From contig JAOSJP010000039.1 in assembly GCA_027494015.1 (NCBI GenBank), forward strand, positions 1-64,000: a stretch of DNA of 64,000 nt, read 5' to 3'. The number at the start of each line of letters is the position of its first letter. Within the stretch, counting starts at the first letter, position 1. Positions 10,741 through 20,515 of the stretch are shown in pieces. Source of the stretch: Anaerolineae bacterium (GTDB lineage Bacteria > Chloroflexota > Anaerolineae > Aggregatilineales > Aggregatilineaceae). The notes under the pieces were generated by a model that saw only the letters and a list, made by a program, of their open reading frames with translations, searched no databases and was not told the DNA's origin. Position numbers and translations under genes: made by a program.

Positions 10741-11486
10741 GTGATCCGTCGCCTGACACTGAGCAGCCTGATCGTTAGCGCCCTGCTGGCCCTCGCGATA
10801 GGGGGACTCCGCGCCACGCCGCGCGCCGTGGACGCGTGGCAGGTCACCGCCTCGCCGGTCCCGTCGCCCACGCCGTTCGCCGAGCCGGAAGGCTGTTGGG
10901 AGCCGCCCGACGACTACACCCGCCTGTGGGTCAACGGGGGCCTGTTCAACGCCCGCACGATCGCCATGCTGGACCACGCCCAGGCGCTGTACGCCGCCCA
11001 GGGCGGGACGCTCGACCTGCGGCTGGCGATCACCCAGGGCAGCTACACCGGCGGCGCGCTGGCGGCCAGCTTCGGCACGCACGACGGCGGCGGCGCGGTC
11101 GATCTGTCGGTGCGCAGCCCAGTTGACTGGTCCGTGCAGACGGACGGATCGAGCCGATGCTGCGCGCGCTGCGCGTGGCGGGGTTCGCGGCGTGGCTGCG
11201 CGCCGAGGACGAGTTGTATCCCGGCTCGGTGATCCACATCCACGCCATCGCCATTGGCGACGCGGATTTGTCGGAGGCCGCCCGCGCCCAGATCGACGGC
11301 ACGTTCGGCTACCTGCGCGGCTATGACGGGCTGCCCCAGATCAACGGCGTGCCGATCCCCGATCGCTACGGCGGCCCGGTCCTCTGCCGCTGGATGATCG
11401 CGCGCGGCTTTCAGGACATGCGCGGCTGGCCCAACCCGCTGCCCACGCCGGGCGGCACCGCCCAGGCCGTGACCGCCCTGCCATGA
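10741..11486 (+). CDS. Secreted M15-like peptidase/hypothetical exported protein (frameshifted near 11150)
   Basis: GTG 10741 has AAGGAG upstream and opens a signal peptide (RRLTLSSLIVSALLALAIGG). A Pro/Thr linker follows. The mature part contains FGTHDGGGAVDLSV, resembling the SxHxxGxAxD zinc motif of M15 D-Ala-D-Ala carboxypeptidases. After one indel it has VIHIHAIAIGD, resembling the third zinc ligand region. The order of these motifs supports an M15-type metallopeptidase acting on the cell envelope. The rest of the domain is poorly conserved, so activity is only inferred. It ends at TGA 11484-11486. Confidence 0.6.
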
Positions 11487-11496
11487 GCGTGAACCC

Positions 11497-11643
11497 ATGA
11501 GCACCGCCCTGCTACTAACCGGCGATCCCGGCTGCGGAAGAACCGCGCTCATCCGGCACGCTGCGGCGCGGGCCAACCGCGAGTTTCTACTGGCGCCGAT
11601 CCTCGACCGGCTGCGCGCCGCCGGCCCGATCCTGACCGAGTGA
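11497..11643 (+). pseudogene. Truncated P-loop NTPase remnant (THEP1-like)
   Basis: A 48-codon frame starting ATG 11497 begins ALLLTGDPGCGRTALIR, a P-loop that resembles the start of nucleoside-triphosphatase THEP1. It then jumps after about 25 residues to LAPILDRLRAAGPILTE, reminiscent of a distal part of such enzymes. THEP1 proteins are about 170-180 residues, so the middle appears deleted. The stop overlaps the GTG (11640) of the transporter gene. A genuine small protein is possible but less likely, given the other breaks nearby. Confidence 0.45.
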
Positions 11644-12836
11644 AGAAGGCCCTGGTGAGAACGCTTTCCACCACGCACATTCGACTGTCGCCGCTGCGCG
11701 CCCAGATCCTCGGTCTGGCCGCGGCGCGGACGATGCTCAACACGGGGCACCGCATGGTGTACCCCTTCCTGCCGACCTTCGCCCGCGGCCTGGGCGTGGA
11801 CCTGGAAGCCATCGCGCTGGCTGTGACGGCGCGCTCTGGTTGGGGTTGGTCAGCCCGGTGTTTGGCGCGCTGGCCGACGCCCGCGGGCCGCAAGAAACGC
11901 CATGCTGGCCGCGCTGCTGCTGTTCTCCGCGAGCATGGCGCTGGTCAGCCTATGGCCCACCTACCCGGCGTTGTTCGTCGCGCTGCTGCTGGCCAGCGTC
12001 GCCAAGCACCTGTTCGACCCGTCGATGCAAGCCTACATCGGCGACCGCGTGCAGTACACGCGGCGCGGGCTGGCGATCGCCATCACCGAGCTGAGCTGGT
12101 CCGGCGCGTTTCTGCTCGCCATTCCGCTGCTCGGGTGGCTGATCGCGCGGACGGACTCCTGGCGCTCACCGTTCCCGCTGCTGGCGCTGGCCGGGCTGGG
12201 CGCGCTGATCCTGGTGTGGCGCGTGCTGCCCGCCGACGAGCCGCTGACCGCGCGGCGCCCCTCGCTGGCGCAGGGCGCGCGGATCGTGCTGGCTCATCCC
12301 ACCGCGCTGGCCGGGCTGGGCGTCAGCATGTTAATCAGCATGGGCAACGAGACGATCGGGATCGTCTACGGGGCGTGGATGGAGGACGCCTTCGGGCTGC
12401 AAGTGGCGGCCCTGGGCGCGGCCTCCGCCGTAATCGGTCTGGCGGAGTTGGGCGGCGAGAGCCTGGTCGCCGGGGTGGTGGATCGCGTGGGCAAGCGCCG
12501 CGCCGTGGCCGCCGGGATCGCGCTCAACGCGGGGCATGCCTGCTGCTGCCCGCGCTGGCGTTCCGCGTGAGGGTGCGCTGGTGGGCCTGTTCGTGTTCTA
12601 CATCACGTTCGAGTTCGCCATCGTCAGCCTGATCCCGATCGCTGACCGAGCTGCTGCCCGGCGCGCGGGCGACGCTCATGGCCGGGAACGTCGCCTTCTT
12701 CGCACTGGGGCGCATGGTCGGCGCTCTGATCGGCCCGCCACTGTTCGCGTCCGGGCTGCTCGCCAACGGGATCGTCGCCGCCGCTGGCAACCTGCTGGCG
12801 CTGGCGCTGCTGATCGGGTTCGTCAAGCAGGAGTGA
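11640..12836 (+). CDS. MFS transporter (multiple frameshifts)
   Basis: Major facilitator of about 400 residues and 12 predicted helices, spread over three frames. Pieces read LGLAAARTMLNTGHRMVYPF, then LVSPVFGALADARG (the loop 2-3 motif), then a long intact segment from 11902 to about 12535, then a C-terminal part ending LLIGFVKQE at TGA 12834-12836. Indels lie near 11830, 11890, 12535 and 12640. The substrate cannot be told from sequence. The start may be GTG 11640, overlapping the remnant NTPase frame. The indel pattern looks like sequencing error rather than decay because every piece keeps good helices. Confidence 0.75.
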
Positions 12837-12971
12837 CCCCGCGCGGGTAGCGGCCTGATCCGCGGGTTGTGAAGAGGGTGTGCGGATCGCCGCGCCGGGA
12901 TACCCCGCGCGTCACGCCTGCGGTACACTCCTGGCCAGCACCGGCGCGTCACACGGAAGGATCGCCCGCCT

Positions 12972-13792
12972 ATGTCCACGCTGTATATCGTTCCCACCCC
13001 ATCGGCAACCTGGAGGATATCACCCTGCGCGCGCTGCGCATTCTGGGCGAGGCCAGCCTGATCGCCGCCGAAGACACGCGCACCACGCGCGTGCTGCTCG
13101 ACCACTACACGATCACCACGCCCATGACCAGCTATCACGAGCACAACAAACTGGCCAAGCTGGACGCCCTGCTCGACGCGCTGGCGACCGGGGATGTGGC
13201 GCTCGTCTCCGACGCGGGCATGCCGGGCATTTCCGACCCCGGCTACGAGCTGATCCGCGAGGCGCTGGCGCAGGAAATCCCGGTCGTGGTGCTGCCCGGT
13301 CCGTCCGCCGTGGTGACGGCGCTGGTGGCGTCCGGCCTGCCAACCGACCGCTTCCTGTTCGTCGGATTTCTGCCGCGCCGCAAAAAGGCGCTGCACGCCG
13401 CGCTGGCGGCCCTGGCGGGCGAACCGGCCACCCTCATCGCCTACGAAAGCCCCAACCGGCTGGCGGCTACCCTGCAGGCCGTGCTGGACGTGCTGGGCGA
13501 CCGCCCGGTCGCGGTCGGGCGCGAGATGACCAAGCTGTACGAGGAGGTCCGGCGCGGCCCGGCCAGCGCGGTGCTGGCCCATTTCGCCGAGAACCCGCCC
13601 CGGGGCGAGATCACGCTGGTGATTGGCGGCGCGACGGACGCCCCAGGCGACGAGCCGTGGACTGAGGACGCCGTGCGCGAGGCGCTACAGGCCCGGCTGG
13701 ACTCCGGCGAACCGCGGAGCGCCGCCGCCCGCGCCGTCGCAGAGCAGGCGGGCTGGAACCGGCGCGACGTGTACAACCTGGACCTGGACTGA
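12972..13792 (+). CDS. rsmI: 16S rRNA (cytidine-1402-2'-O)-methyltransferase RsmI
   Basis: Methylates the 2'-O of C1402 in 16S rRNA with S-adenosylmethionine. After ATG 12972 the sequence reads STLYIVPTP, then a missing base in a C run near 13000 shifts the frame before IGNLEDITLRAL. Diagnostic motifs follow: AAEDTRTTRVLL, SDAGMPGISDPG, VLPGPSAVVTAL and FVGFLPRRKK, all typical of RsmI. About 273 residues is normal. The C-terminal helical domain that recognises RNA is present (AVAEQAGWNRRDVYNLDLD). Apart from the single homopolymer indel the gene is complete. Confidence 0.92.
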
Positions 13793-13909
13793 CCGGGCCA
13801 AGAGGTGGCGCTCCGCCCGCCAGCCGGTATCATATGCGCGGGTTTGAGTGTCGCCCCGCCCATTTCACCCGTCCAGGGCCAGACTACCGTTCACGAACCG
13901 GACAACGCC

Positions 13910-15010
13910 ATGCGCATTCTGATGCTGTCGAAAGCCTGCGTGGTGGGCACCTACCAGCGCAAGCTCGAAGAAATGGCCCGCCAGCCGGATGTCGATCTGC
14001 GCGTGCTGGTACCGCCAAGCTGGCGCGACGACCGCGGCGACCTGCGCCTGGAGCGCGCCCACGTCGAAGGCTACGATCTGCGCGTCACGCCGATCCGCTT
14101 CAACGGCCATTTCCACCTGCACCACTATCCCCGGTTCGGGGAGCAGGTGCGCGCCTTCCAGCCGGACATCGTGCACATCGACGAGGAGCCGTACAACCTC
14201 GCCACGTGGCACGCGCTGTGGCACGCCCGGCGGAACGACGCGAAAACGCTGTTCTTCTCGTGGCAGAACATCGCGCGCCGCTACCCGCTCCCCATCCGGC
14301 TGGCCGAGCGGTGGGTGCTGCGCCGCGTCGATCACGCTATCATGGGCACGTCCAGCGCCGCGGAGGTCTGGCGCGCGAAGGGCTATCGCGGCCCGCTGGC
14401 CGTGATCCCGCAGTTCGGCGTGGACCCGGCGATCTTCCGCCCGGCAGAGCGCCCGCGCCAGGGGGCACGTTCCAGGTCGGGTTCGTGGGGCGGCTGGTCG
14501 AGGAGAAGGGCGGCGCCGATCTGCTCGACGCGCTGGCCGAGGTCGGTGGCCTGTGGCGGCTGGACATCATCGGCGACGGGCCGGAGAAAGCCGCGCTGCA
14601 AACCCAGGCCCGGCGGCTGGGCATGGCCGAACAAGTGACGTTTGCCACGTTGCCATCCACGCGGATGCCTGGGTATTATCAGGGTTTGGATGTCCTCGTC
14701 GTGCCCTCGCGCACGCGCCCCAACTGGAAAGAGCAGTTTGGGCGGGTGATCGTCGAGGCGATGGCGTGTGGGTGCCCGTCATGGATCGTCCAGCGGGCGA
14801 TCCCCGACGTGATCGGCAACGCGGGCGTGATCGTCCCCGAAGGCGATCGCGCGGCGCTGGCTGGCGCGCTGCGCGGCCTGATGGGCGATCCTGACCGGCG
14901 GCGCGCTGGCCGAACGGGGCCGGGCGCGCGTGCTGGCCCACTATACCCAGGCCCAGGTCGCCGCCCAAACCGTCGATGTGTACCGATCCATGCTGAGGAA
15001 GCCGGACTGA
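13910..15010 (+). CDS. Glycosyltransferase family 4 protein (frameshifted)
   Basis: GT-B fold glycosyltransferase. The N-terminal acceptor domain starts MRILMLSKACVVGTYQRKLE and includes a long region typical of GT4 enzymes. After an indel near 14465 the donor domain reads VGFVGRLVEEKGGADLLDAL, DIIGDGPEKAALQ and EQFGRVIVEAMACG, the E-x7-E nucleotide-sugar motif. Further indels lie near 14775 and 14900. The end (VYRSMLRKPD) overlaps the next start as TGATG at 15008-15012. The sugar and acceptor are unknown; no other polysaccharide genes are adjacent, so glycolipid or envelope roles are equally possible. Confidence 0.8.
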
Positions 15011-15784
15011 TGCTGAAAGCCGTATTGTTCGATCTCGACCAGACCCTGATCACCTGGGACGACGCCGAGCCGTGGGAGACGTACCAGGGCCGCAGGCTGC
15101 GCGGGGTGTATGATTTCGTGGATACGCACCTGTACCCGCTGACCGCGGGCGACGCCGACAGCTTTTTGCCGAATTCTCGCGGCGGCTGGGCCAGGCGTGG
15201 ACCGAAGGCAACCGGACGCTGCGCCCGCCCAGCGTCGCGGCCATCCTGGAGACCATCATCGAGGTCGTTTGGCGCCCCACCCGGCCAGGTGGACATGGGC
15301 GCCGTCATGAAAGCCTACAACTGGCAGCCCGCGCCCGGCGAAGCGGCCTTCCCCGATGTGCTGGAAGTGCTGCCGGAGCTGCACGCGCACGGCGTCGAGC
15401 TGGGCATCGTGACCAACGCCTCGCTCACCATGCGCTACCGCGACCGCGAGCTGGACGCTGTGGGCCTGCTGGACCTGTTCCGCGCTGCCGCATCGCTGCG
15501 GTGGATGTGGGCTATCTCAAGCCGCACCGGGGCATCTTCGAGCGCGCGCTGGACATCCTGGGCACAGCCCCGGAGGAAGCGGTCTTCGTGGGCGACAACC
15601 TGGAAGCCGACATTCGCGGCGCGCAAAACGCCGGGATGATGGCCGTTTGGCGGATGCCCGCCGCGCCCAACGGCGACACGCCCGCGCCCGACGTGACGCC
15701 CGACGGCACCATCACGACCCTGCACGACCTGCTGCCCCTGCTCGACGGTGGTATCCGGGCTGGCGCAACGGGCACACGCCATGA
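15010..15784 (+). CDS. HAD-superfamily hydrolase (frameshifted)
   Basis: Phosphatase-type HAD protein. Motif I is AVLFDLDQTLI at the N-terminus, motif II lies in GIVTNAS (near 15410), motif III Lys in VGYLKPHRGIF (near 15520) and motif IV in FVGDNLEADIRGAQ (near 15585). Indels are near 15170 and 15490. In the natural frame the C-terminus is probably WYPGWRNGHTP with TGA at 15782-15784, overlapping the next ATG at 15781; a further indel near 15750 hides this. The substrate is unknown; coupling to the glycosyltransferase could mean a sugar phosphate. Confidence 0.75.
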
Positions 15785-16317
15785 CCCTGCCGGAGTCGAC
15801 TCTTACGAGAACCTCGTCCTGACCGGGCCGATGGGCTCCGGCAAGACATCGTAGGGCGGGCGGTAGCGACCCGCCTGGGCGCCAAATTCTTCGACCTGGA
15901 GAACGAGATCCTCCCGCGCGGGAGGGGCAGTCGGTCGAGTCGATCCGCGCGCTGTTCGGCGAGGCGCGGGTCAAGGCGCTGGAAACGACCGTCATCCGCG
16001 ACCTGACGCTGAACCGCAGTTCTGTGCTGGTCATCAGCGGGACGGCGCTGCTCGACGAGACGAACCGCGCCCGCCCGGCCGAATCCGGCGCGGTGCTGTG
16101 CCTGACGTGCGCGGTCAACGAGATCCTGCGGCGACAGCACATGGCGCGCGGGGCGTGGTTCCAAAGCCCGGCCAACCGGGGCGTGATCCTCAGCCGCCTC
16201 AAGCGCGAGTGGCGCGTGACCACGCTGAACCTGCCCCAGCTTGACACGTCGCAGTTGTCGCTGGAGCAGACCATCGACGCCGTGATCGACTACTGGAAAA
16301 CGCACGCGCGAGTGTAA
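15781..16317 (+). CDS. Shikimate-kinase-like P-loop kinase (frameshifted)
   Basis: Small nucleotide kinase of about 178 residues. The P-loop region reads NLVLTGPMGSGKT, followed after an indel by VGRAVATRLGAKFFDLENEI, whose Asp is the shikimate-binding type acidic residue (usual form FxDxDxxIE). Then come VESIRALFGEARVKALET and VISGTALLDETNR. In bona fide shikimate kinases the last motif is a GGG loop; here it is SGT, so a paralogous function is likely. The start ATG 15781 is out of frame with the P-loop, which implies an indel near 15800. Further indels are near 15850 and 15915. The C-terminus from 16024 is intact. Confidence 0.6.
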
Positions 16318-16347
16318 AATGAGTGTTCGTGGTGAAAGGATGATCGG

Positions 16348-16930
16348 ATGACGACCTTAACTGTTTCCCTGGTGCAGATGGATGTTCGCACCGGCGCGCC
16401 GCGCGCCAACTGGACCGTGATGCAAGACCACACCGCCGGGGGCCCGGGGCGGCGCGGCGGGCTGGTTGGGGTTAGGGGGGGTGGGGGCCCGGCGCCGGGC
16501 GCAGCAAAAGAAAACGCCCGCCCTCGCACCGGAGCGGGGGGGGGGTGGCGGCGGCTGGGGGGGCGGCAGCACCACACCATATCCACATCCTCGGCTCGAT
16601 GTACGAAAAGCGCGGGGTGGGCGTCTACAACACCTGCGCCGTGATCACGCCGCGCAACGGGATCATGGGCGCCTATCGCAAGATGCACCTTTTCACGCTG
16701 ATGGACGAGCACAGGTGGCTCCAGCCGGGCGAGGCGCCGCTGGTGATCGACCTGCCCTGGGGCCAGACCGGGATCGCCATCTGCTACGACCTGCGCTTCC
16801 CTGAGCTGTTCCGCCGCTACGCGTCCGACGGCGCGAAAATCGTGATCATGCCGATGGCGTGGCCGCATCCCCGCCTGGAGCACTACCGCACGCTGCTGCG
16901 CGCGCGGGCCATCGAAAACCTGGAGGCACG
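16348..16930 (+). CDS. Carbon-nitrogen hydrolase (nitrilase family), interior corrupted and 3'-truncated
   Basis: Amidase/nitrilase-fold enzyme. ATG 16348 begins TLTVSLVQMDVRTGAPRANW, the standard first strand. From about 16435 to 16570 the sequence becomes G-rich noise, covering the segment that should hold the catalytic Glu. The family sequence resumes at HIHILGSMYEKRGVGVYNTC and contains the catalytic Lys in YRKMHLF and Cys in AICYDLRFPELFR. After RTLLRARAIENLE, where a long C-terminal half should continue, it abuts a minus-strand lipoprotein gene near 16930. Roughly 70-80 C-terminal residues are absent. The substrate is unknown. Confidence 0.75.
16435..16570. other. G-rich low-complexity block inside the nitrilase gene
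   Basis: About 135 bases rich in long G runs interrupt the hydrolase. The flanking coding sequence is in the right order, and the gap length (about 45 codons) is close to what the family would need, so real sequence was probably replaced by poor base calls. Confidence 0.6.
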
Positions 16931-17579
16931 CCGGGCGGGGCGCGGTAACGCCGGGTCATCGGCGGGCATCCCTTCGCTCCAGCTATCGGCCACCTGCCAG
17001 AACTGCCCGCTGGTCGGCCTGGCGTCACCTCGCTCGCGCCAGACCATGATCCCGCGCTCGAACGGCTGCATGCATTGCCATCGCCGCGATGGACGCGCCG
17101 CCGCTCACCGGGCAGCCGAGCCGCTCGCGCAGGGAAGCGTCGCGGTTGTAGGCGTTGGCGACGACCGCGCTCACCGCAAAACCGCACGCGCCGCCTTCGC
17201 CCCCCGCGCCGACTACGCCGCTGGCGATGACTGCGCTGCCGCCGGGCACGCCGCCGAAGACATAAGGGGCCAGGGTGGGCGCTGGCTCGCCGCTCTCCGA
17301 GGTTGGCTCGCCCAGGAACACGCCCACGTAAGGCGTCAGCGTGGCCGTAGGCTGCGGTGGGCCAGGGGTGGGCGAAGGGACGGTGATCGCCACCGTCTCG
17401 CCGCCAACCAATACCGGCGTCGGCGTGGCCGTCAGCACGACGGTGGCAAGCTGCTTGGGCAGCGCGTCAAAGCCGGTCAGGATCGGCGGATCGCCAGACG
17501 GGGCGGGCGTCTCGTCGCTGCACGCCGCCAGTATCAGCGCCAGCAGGATCACCACGAACAGGGGCGCACGCCGCATCAT
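16931..17579 (-). CDS. Lipoprotein with LGCP/FERG surface repeat (C-terminus lost)
   Basis: Exported lipoprotein: RRAPLFVVILLALILAACSDE has a clear lipobox (LAAC) with the acylated Cys at residue 20 from the second Met. A long Thr/Pro-rich linker (TATPTPVLVGG, PSPTPGPPQPTATLTP) follows. The C-terminal region has LGCPVSGG and, after an indel near 17060, FERGIMVWRE followed by FWQVADSWSEGMP. This pattern belongs to a repeat unit common in chloroflexal surface proteins. The gene ends against the truncated nitrilase near 16930. The start overlaps the Nudix stop, so the two form a unit. Function is unknown; an extracellular structural or binding role is likely. Confidence 0.7.
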
Positions 17580-18157
17580 ACCAGCCACTCCGGGCAATGC
17601 AGCCGCAGCGCCGGCTCGCACAGCAGCAGGGCCAGCGCGCTCGGCCCGTCCTTGATCTGGCCGGCGCGGGCCAGGCGCAGCCCCTCGGCAAGCGGCATGG
17701 CGCGCAGCTCGATCAACTCGGTCGGCTCGCGGTGGGGCTGGCCGAGCGTCACGCCCAGCGCCAGGTACACCCAGGCGATCTCATCACCGATGCCGTTCAT
17801 CGTGTAGAAGTCCGCAACCGGGATCAGCCGCTCTGCCGTCCCGCCAATCTCCTCGTGCAGCTCGCGAGCAGCCATCACCGCCGGGTCAACACCCGGCTCG
17901 ACGTTGCCCGCTGGCACTTCCAGGCACCAGTCATCCACCGCGTAACGGTACTGGTGGATCAGCACCAGGTCGCCCCCGGCGGTGACGGGCACCACCCACA
18001 CGGCGGCGGGCTTCTCGATGACCGTGTAGGTGAACTGGCCGCCGGTCGCATCGCCCAGCGTATCCTGGCGCACGTGGTACCAGCGGCTCTGCCACAGGTA
18101 GCGACGAGCGAGGATGTCGTAGGGCTGCTTGTGCGTGCTCACCGGGCGATCCTGCAT
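17576..18157 (-). CDS. Nudix hydrolase, ADP-ribose pyrophosphatase type
   Basis: Hydrolyses nucleoside diphosphate derivatives, most likely ADP-ribose or a nucleotide sugar. The Nudix box reads GNVEPGVDPAVMAARELHEE followed by IGG. The REx2EExG core with its metal-binding Glu residues is intact, but the first Glu of the consensus (G-x5-E) is Val. A preceding IHQYRYAVDDWCLEVPAG matches the ADP-ribose subgroup. The gene has 193 residues and no frameshift, in contrast to most neighbours. Its stop overlaps the start of the lipoprotein gene. The upstream region toward 18.4 kb holds repeats, not a clear promoter. Confidence 0.88.
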   Translation of the reverse strand: MQDRPVSTHKQPYDILARRYLWQSRWYHVRQDTLGDATGGQFTYTVIEKPAAVWVVPVTAGGDLVLIHQYRYAVDDWCLEVPAGNVEPGVDPAVMAARELHEEIGGTAERLIPVADFYTMNGIGDEIAWVYLALGVTLGQPHREPTELIELRAMPLAEGLRLARAGQIKDGPSALALLLCEPALRLHCPEWLV

Positions 18158-18189
18158 TCTGCGTGCGGGCTGTTCTGACGGGCAATTGT

Positions 18190-18560
18190 ACGGGCGAACG
18201 GGCCTTTGTGCCAGCAGTGCGGGGTGGGGGCCAGGGCGATTGCATCAAACGTGCGCGTTGTTCTACCTCACCCCCAGCCTCGCTACGCCCGGCTCGCCCT
18301 CTCTCTAACGTGGAGGGACGGACAAATAAGGTTGCATTGACGATTAATGATAGGTTACGGAAGAACAATTCAAGAAAAAAAAAAAAAAGATGGGGGGGGG
18401 GGGGGGGGGGGGGGGCTTGCAACCCCCCCCTCCAGGCCCTGCCAGGCATCCGAGCTTCTCCTTCAAGCCGCTCGTTTCTTCCGTTGATTGATCGCTCATC
18501 GTTGCGCTTCAGTAGGGCCGAGCGGGGGCCCGCGTCAGTGGGCCGAGCGGGGGTTAATGC
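18190..18560. other. Gene-free stretch with a degenerate palindromic element, an A tract and a G tract
   Basis: The left half of the palindromic element found at 31387-31580 is present (ATCAAACGTGCGCGTTG then CTACCTCACCCCCAGCCTCG, about 18242-18290). It is followed by A-rich DNA, a run of A at 18375-18388, and a G run from about 18392 to 18415 with a C run after it. The right half of the element is not recognisable. No gene is supported here. Confidence 0.6.
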
Positions 18561-18571
18561 GGACAGGCCGG

Positions 18572-19114
18572 TCAGTCCTCGATCACGGGCAGGCGGCTGA
18601 TGTCCGGGTCGGTGAACAGGTCGTATTCGTCGCGGCTGCGCGTGCTGAACTCGGACACGACGGCTCCCTGCGGCCCGCCCTGGAACCAGTGCCAGGTTTC
18701 CGGCTTGAGCGTGTACTGATCGCCGGGCTTCAACACGATCTCGTGCCAGATGGTATAGGTGTCGGCGCGATGCGCGGGCGGCCTGGCTTTGGGATTGGGC
18801 GTTGGGTCGCCGGGCACGTACAGGTACACTTCACCCCAGCGACAGCGGAAGGTCTCTTCCTTGCCCGGCTCGCCGTTCACGGGCGGGTGGAAATGCTGCG
18901 GGCAGGTCTGGCCGGGCATCAGGATGAGTTCTTTAGCGCACACACGCTCCGTGTTGACATAGACGACCAGCGCCAGGCCGGTCTGCTCGTATTCGTCCAG
19001 CCCCAGGTCGGCGATCTCGATGTTGGCCGTTTCTTCGGGCGTGAGGACGATGCCGGCCCGGTCCAGATACTCCTGGGCGACGCGCTGCCATTTGAGGACT
19101 TCTTGGCGTTTCAT
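18572..19114 (-). CDS. D-lyxose/D-mannose ketol-isomerase (cupin)
   Basis: Cupin-fold, metal-dependent isomerase (PF07385) that interconverts D-lyxose and D-xylulose or D-mannose and D-fructose. Metal ligands are visible as CPQHFHPPVNG with the following Glu in KEETF, and the late His in PETWHWFQGG. The 180-residue protein matches the short form of the family. ATG 19112-19114 was chosen over upstream in-frame starts because AGGGGAAG precedes it and homology begins here (MKRQEVLKWQ). The gene stands alone; its promoter and the 19115-19389 gap contain a degenerate CAGACTTCCG palindrome but no other gene. Confidence 0.88.
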   Translation of the reverse strand: MKRQEVLKWQRVAQEYLDRAGIVLTPEETANIEIADLGLDEYEQTGLALVVYVNTERVCAKELILMPGQTCPQHFHPPVNGEPGKEETFRCRWGEVYLYVPGDPTPNPKARPPAHRADTYTIWHEIVLKPGDQYTLKPETWHWFQGGPQGAVVSEFSTRSRDEYDLFTDPDISRLPVIED

Positions 19115-19383
19115 GGCTTCCCCTTGCAGGTATGGTTTTCCAGAGGTCGGTATGCTGCAATATGGGCAGAGTATACGGAAGAGCGCTAGCCAGAGCAAGG
19201 GCCTTGCCCGTCCGGGGTGCGTACAAAACCTGTCAGGTAGGGGCCTGCTCAGACTTCCGGTGAGTTTCCCCCGGAACTGACGGAAGCCTGTTCCGAGACC
19301 GGGCGATAGGAGTGTTCTGGCCATTGCTCAACAACGTGTTCGCGGACCCCCGCGGGCTGCCCCGCGCGTTTGGGGCGGCGCAT

Positions 19384-19406
19384 GTGCGGTATACTATGAG
19401 CACACA
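19384..19406 (+). promoter_or_regulatory. Promoter and symmetric operator of toxin-antitoxin pair 1
   Basis: TATACT at 19390-19395 is flanked by TGTGC and GCACA, a 5-bp inverted repeat with a 12-base centre. The same arrangement occurs in pair 2 (TATACT 20177-20182). Autoregulation by the DUF433 protein is the natural reading. Confidence 0.5.
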
Positions 19407-19425
19407 GTGAACGGGAGTGATCTTC

Positions 19426-19728
19426 ATGGCAACCATCCACAGCATCAACCTCATCTCGTCCGACCCAGACGTGCGCGGCGGGCGGCCCTGCATTGCCGGG
19501 ACGGGCATCCGGGTATTGGATGTCGTCGCGGTGATGCTGTTCCACGATCAAACACCCGCTGAAATTGCTGAAGCCTATGCGCTCTCGCTGGCTCAGGTAC
19601 ACGCTGCCCTGGCGTACTATTACGAGCACAAAGCGGAGATAGATGCCGACATCCGCGAGCAGATCGCCCGGGGGCGAGAGTTCAAGGAGAAGCGCGTTGG
19701 AAGCAAGCCTCCGTTTCTATTTGGATGA
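19426..19728 (+). CDS. DUF433 antitoxin (VapB45-like), pair 1
   Basis: DUF433 proteins are small helix-turn-helix DNA-binding antitoxins that pair with DUF5615 PIN-like toxins. The protein has the family core RGGRPCIAGTGIRVLDVV, then PAEIAEAYALSLAQVHAALA, a helix-turn-helix, and a C-terminal helix (YYYEHKAEIDADIREQ) that probably binds the toxin. ATG 19426 was chosen; a GTG at 19417 is also in frame. Its last 31 bases overlap the toxin gene, a layout that couples translation. The tail EKRVGSKPPFLFG falls in the overlap. Confidence 0.85.
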   Translation: MATIHSINLISSDPDVRGGRPCIAGTGIRVLDVVAVMLFHDQTPAEIAEAYALSLAQVHAALAYYYEHKAEIDADIREQIARGREFKEKRVGSKPPFLFG

Positions 19729-20032
19729 GAACGTGCCGGTTGCTGTGGCTAACCAGCTTCGCCGTCAAGGGATTGAGGCTGTGACTGCGCTCGACCTGGG
19801 CGTGCTGGGCGACTCGGACATCAATCACCTCAGGCGTGCTTCTGAGATGGGGTATGTGCTGTGCACCTACGATGCGGATTATCTTGAGCTGGCATCTGGC
19901 GGTATGGAGCACGCGGGTATCGTTTTTGGTCGCGCTGAACAGCACTGGATCGGTGAGTGGGTAAAGGGGCTGATCTTGTGCTACGCCGTCTACACCGCTC
20001 AAGACATGCGCAACCGCGTCGAGTACCTGTGA
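19697..20032 (+). CDS. DUF5615 PIN-like toxin (VapC45-like), pair 1
   Basis: PIN-like (Mut7-C type) nuclease toxin of 111 residues. Acidic residues expected at the metal site are visible in FYLDENVP, LGDSDINHL and CTYDADYLEL. The start is a TTG at 19697, supported by AAGGAG a few bases upstream and by alignment with pair 2; there is no ATG near the homology start. The gene overlaps the antitoxin. The family acts on RNA; the target of this copy is unknown. The end AQDMRNRVEYL is shared with the second copy. Confidence 0.85.
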   Translation: MEASLRFYLDENVPVAVANQLRRQGIEAVTALDLGVLGDSDINHLRRASEMGYVLCTYDADYLELASGGMEHAGIVFGRAEQHWIGEWVKGLILCYAVYTAQDMRNRVEYL

Positions 20033-20212
20033 TCGGTGGGTTCAGGAAAAACCTGTCAGGACAGGCCCTCTGGGCACCAGGATCGTCCCATCTTTCCCAG
20101 ACTTCTATCAGAAGTGATTCAAGAGAATACCGATCACCGCGGGCCGCCCCGCGCGTTTGGGACGGCGCATGTGCGGTATACTATGAGCACACAGTGAACG
20201 GGAGTGATCTTC

Positions 20213-20515
20213 ATGGCGACCATCCACAGCATCAACCTCATTTCGTCCGACCCAGACGTGCGCGGCGGGCGGCCCTGCATTGCCGGGACGAGCGTGCGCG
20301 TATCGGATGTGGCGATGGTGATGCTCTTTCACACCGATTCCCCAGGCGAGATTGCCGCGTGGTTTGGATTGCCCCTGGCGCAGATTCACGCTGCCCTGGC
20401 GTACTACTATGAACATAAAGCGAAGATAGACGCCGACATCCGCGAGCAGATCGCTAAGGCGGAAGAGTTCAAGGAGAAGCGCGTTGGAAGCCGCGGCACT
20501 ACGCTTCTACCTTGA
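20213..20515 (+). CDS. DUF433 antitoxin (VapB45-like), pair 2
   Basis: Paralogue of the 19426 gene with an almost identical N-terminus (MATIHSINLISSDPDVRGG) and a diverged middle: VSDVAMVMLFHTDSPGEIAA against VLDVVAVMLFHDQTPAEIAE in pair 1. The C-terminal helix is again conserved. Divergence in the helix-turn-helix and toxin-contact regions would allow each antitoxin to stay specific to its own partner. The promoter and operator upstream are copied from pair 1. Confidence 0.85.
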   Translation: MATIHSINLISSDPDVRGGRPCIAGTSVRVSDVAMVMLFHTDSPGEIAAWFGLPLAQIHAALAYYYEHKAKIDADIREQIAKAEEFKEKRVGSRGTTLLP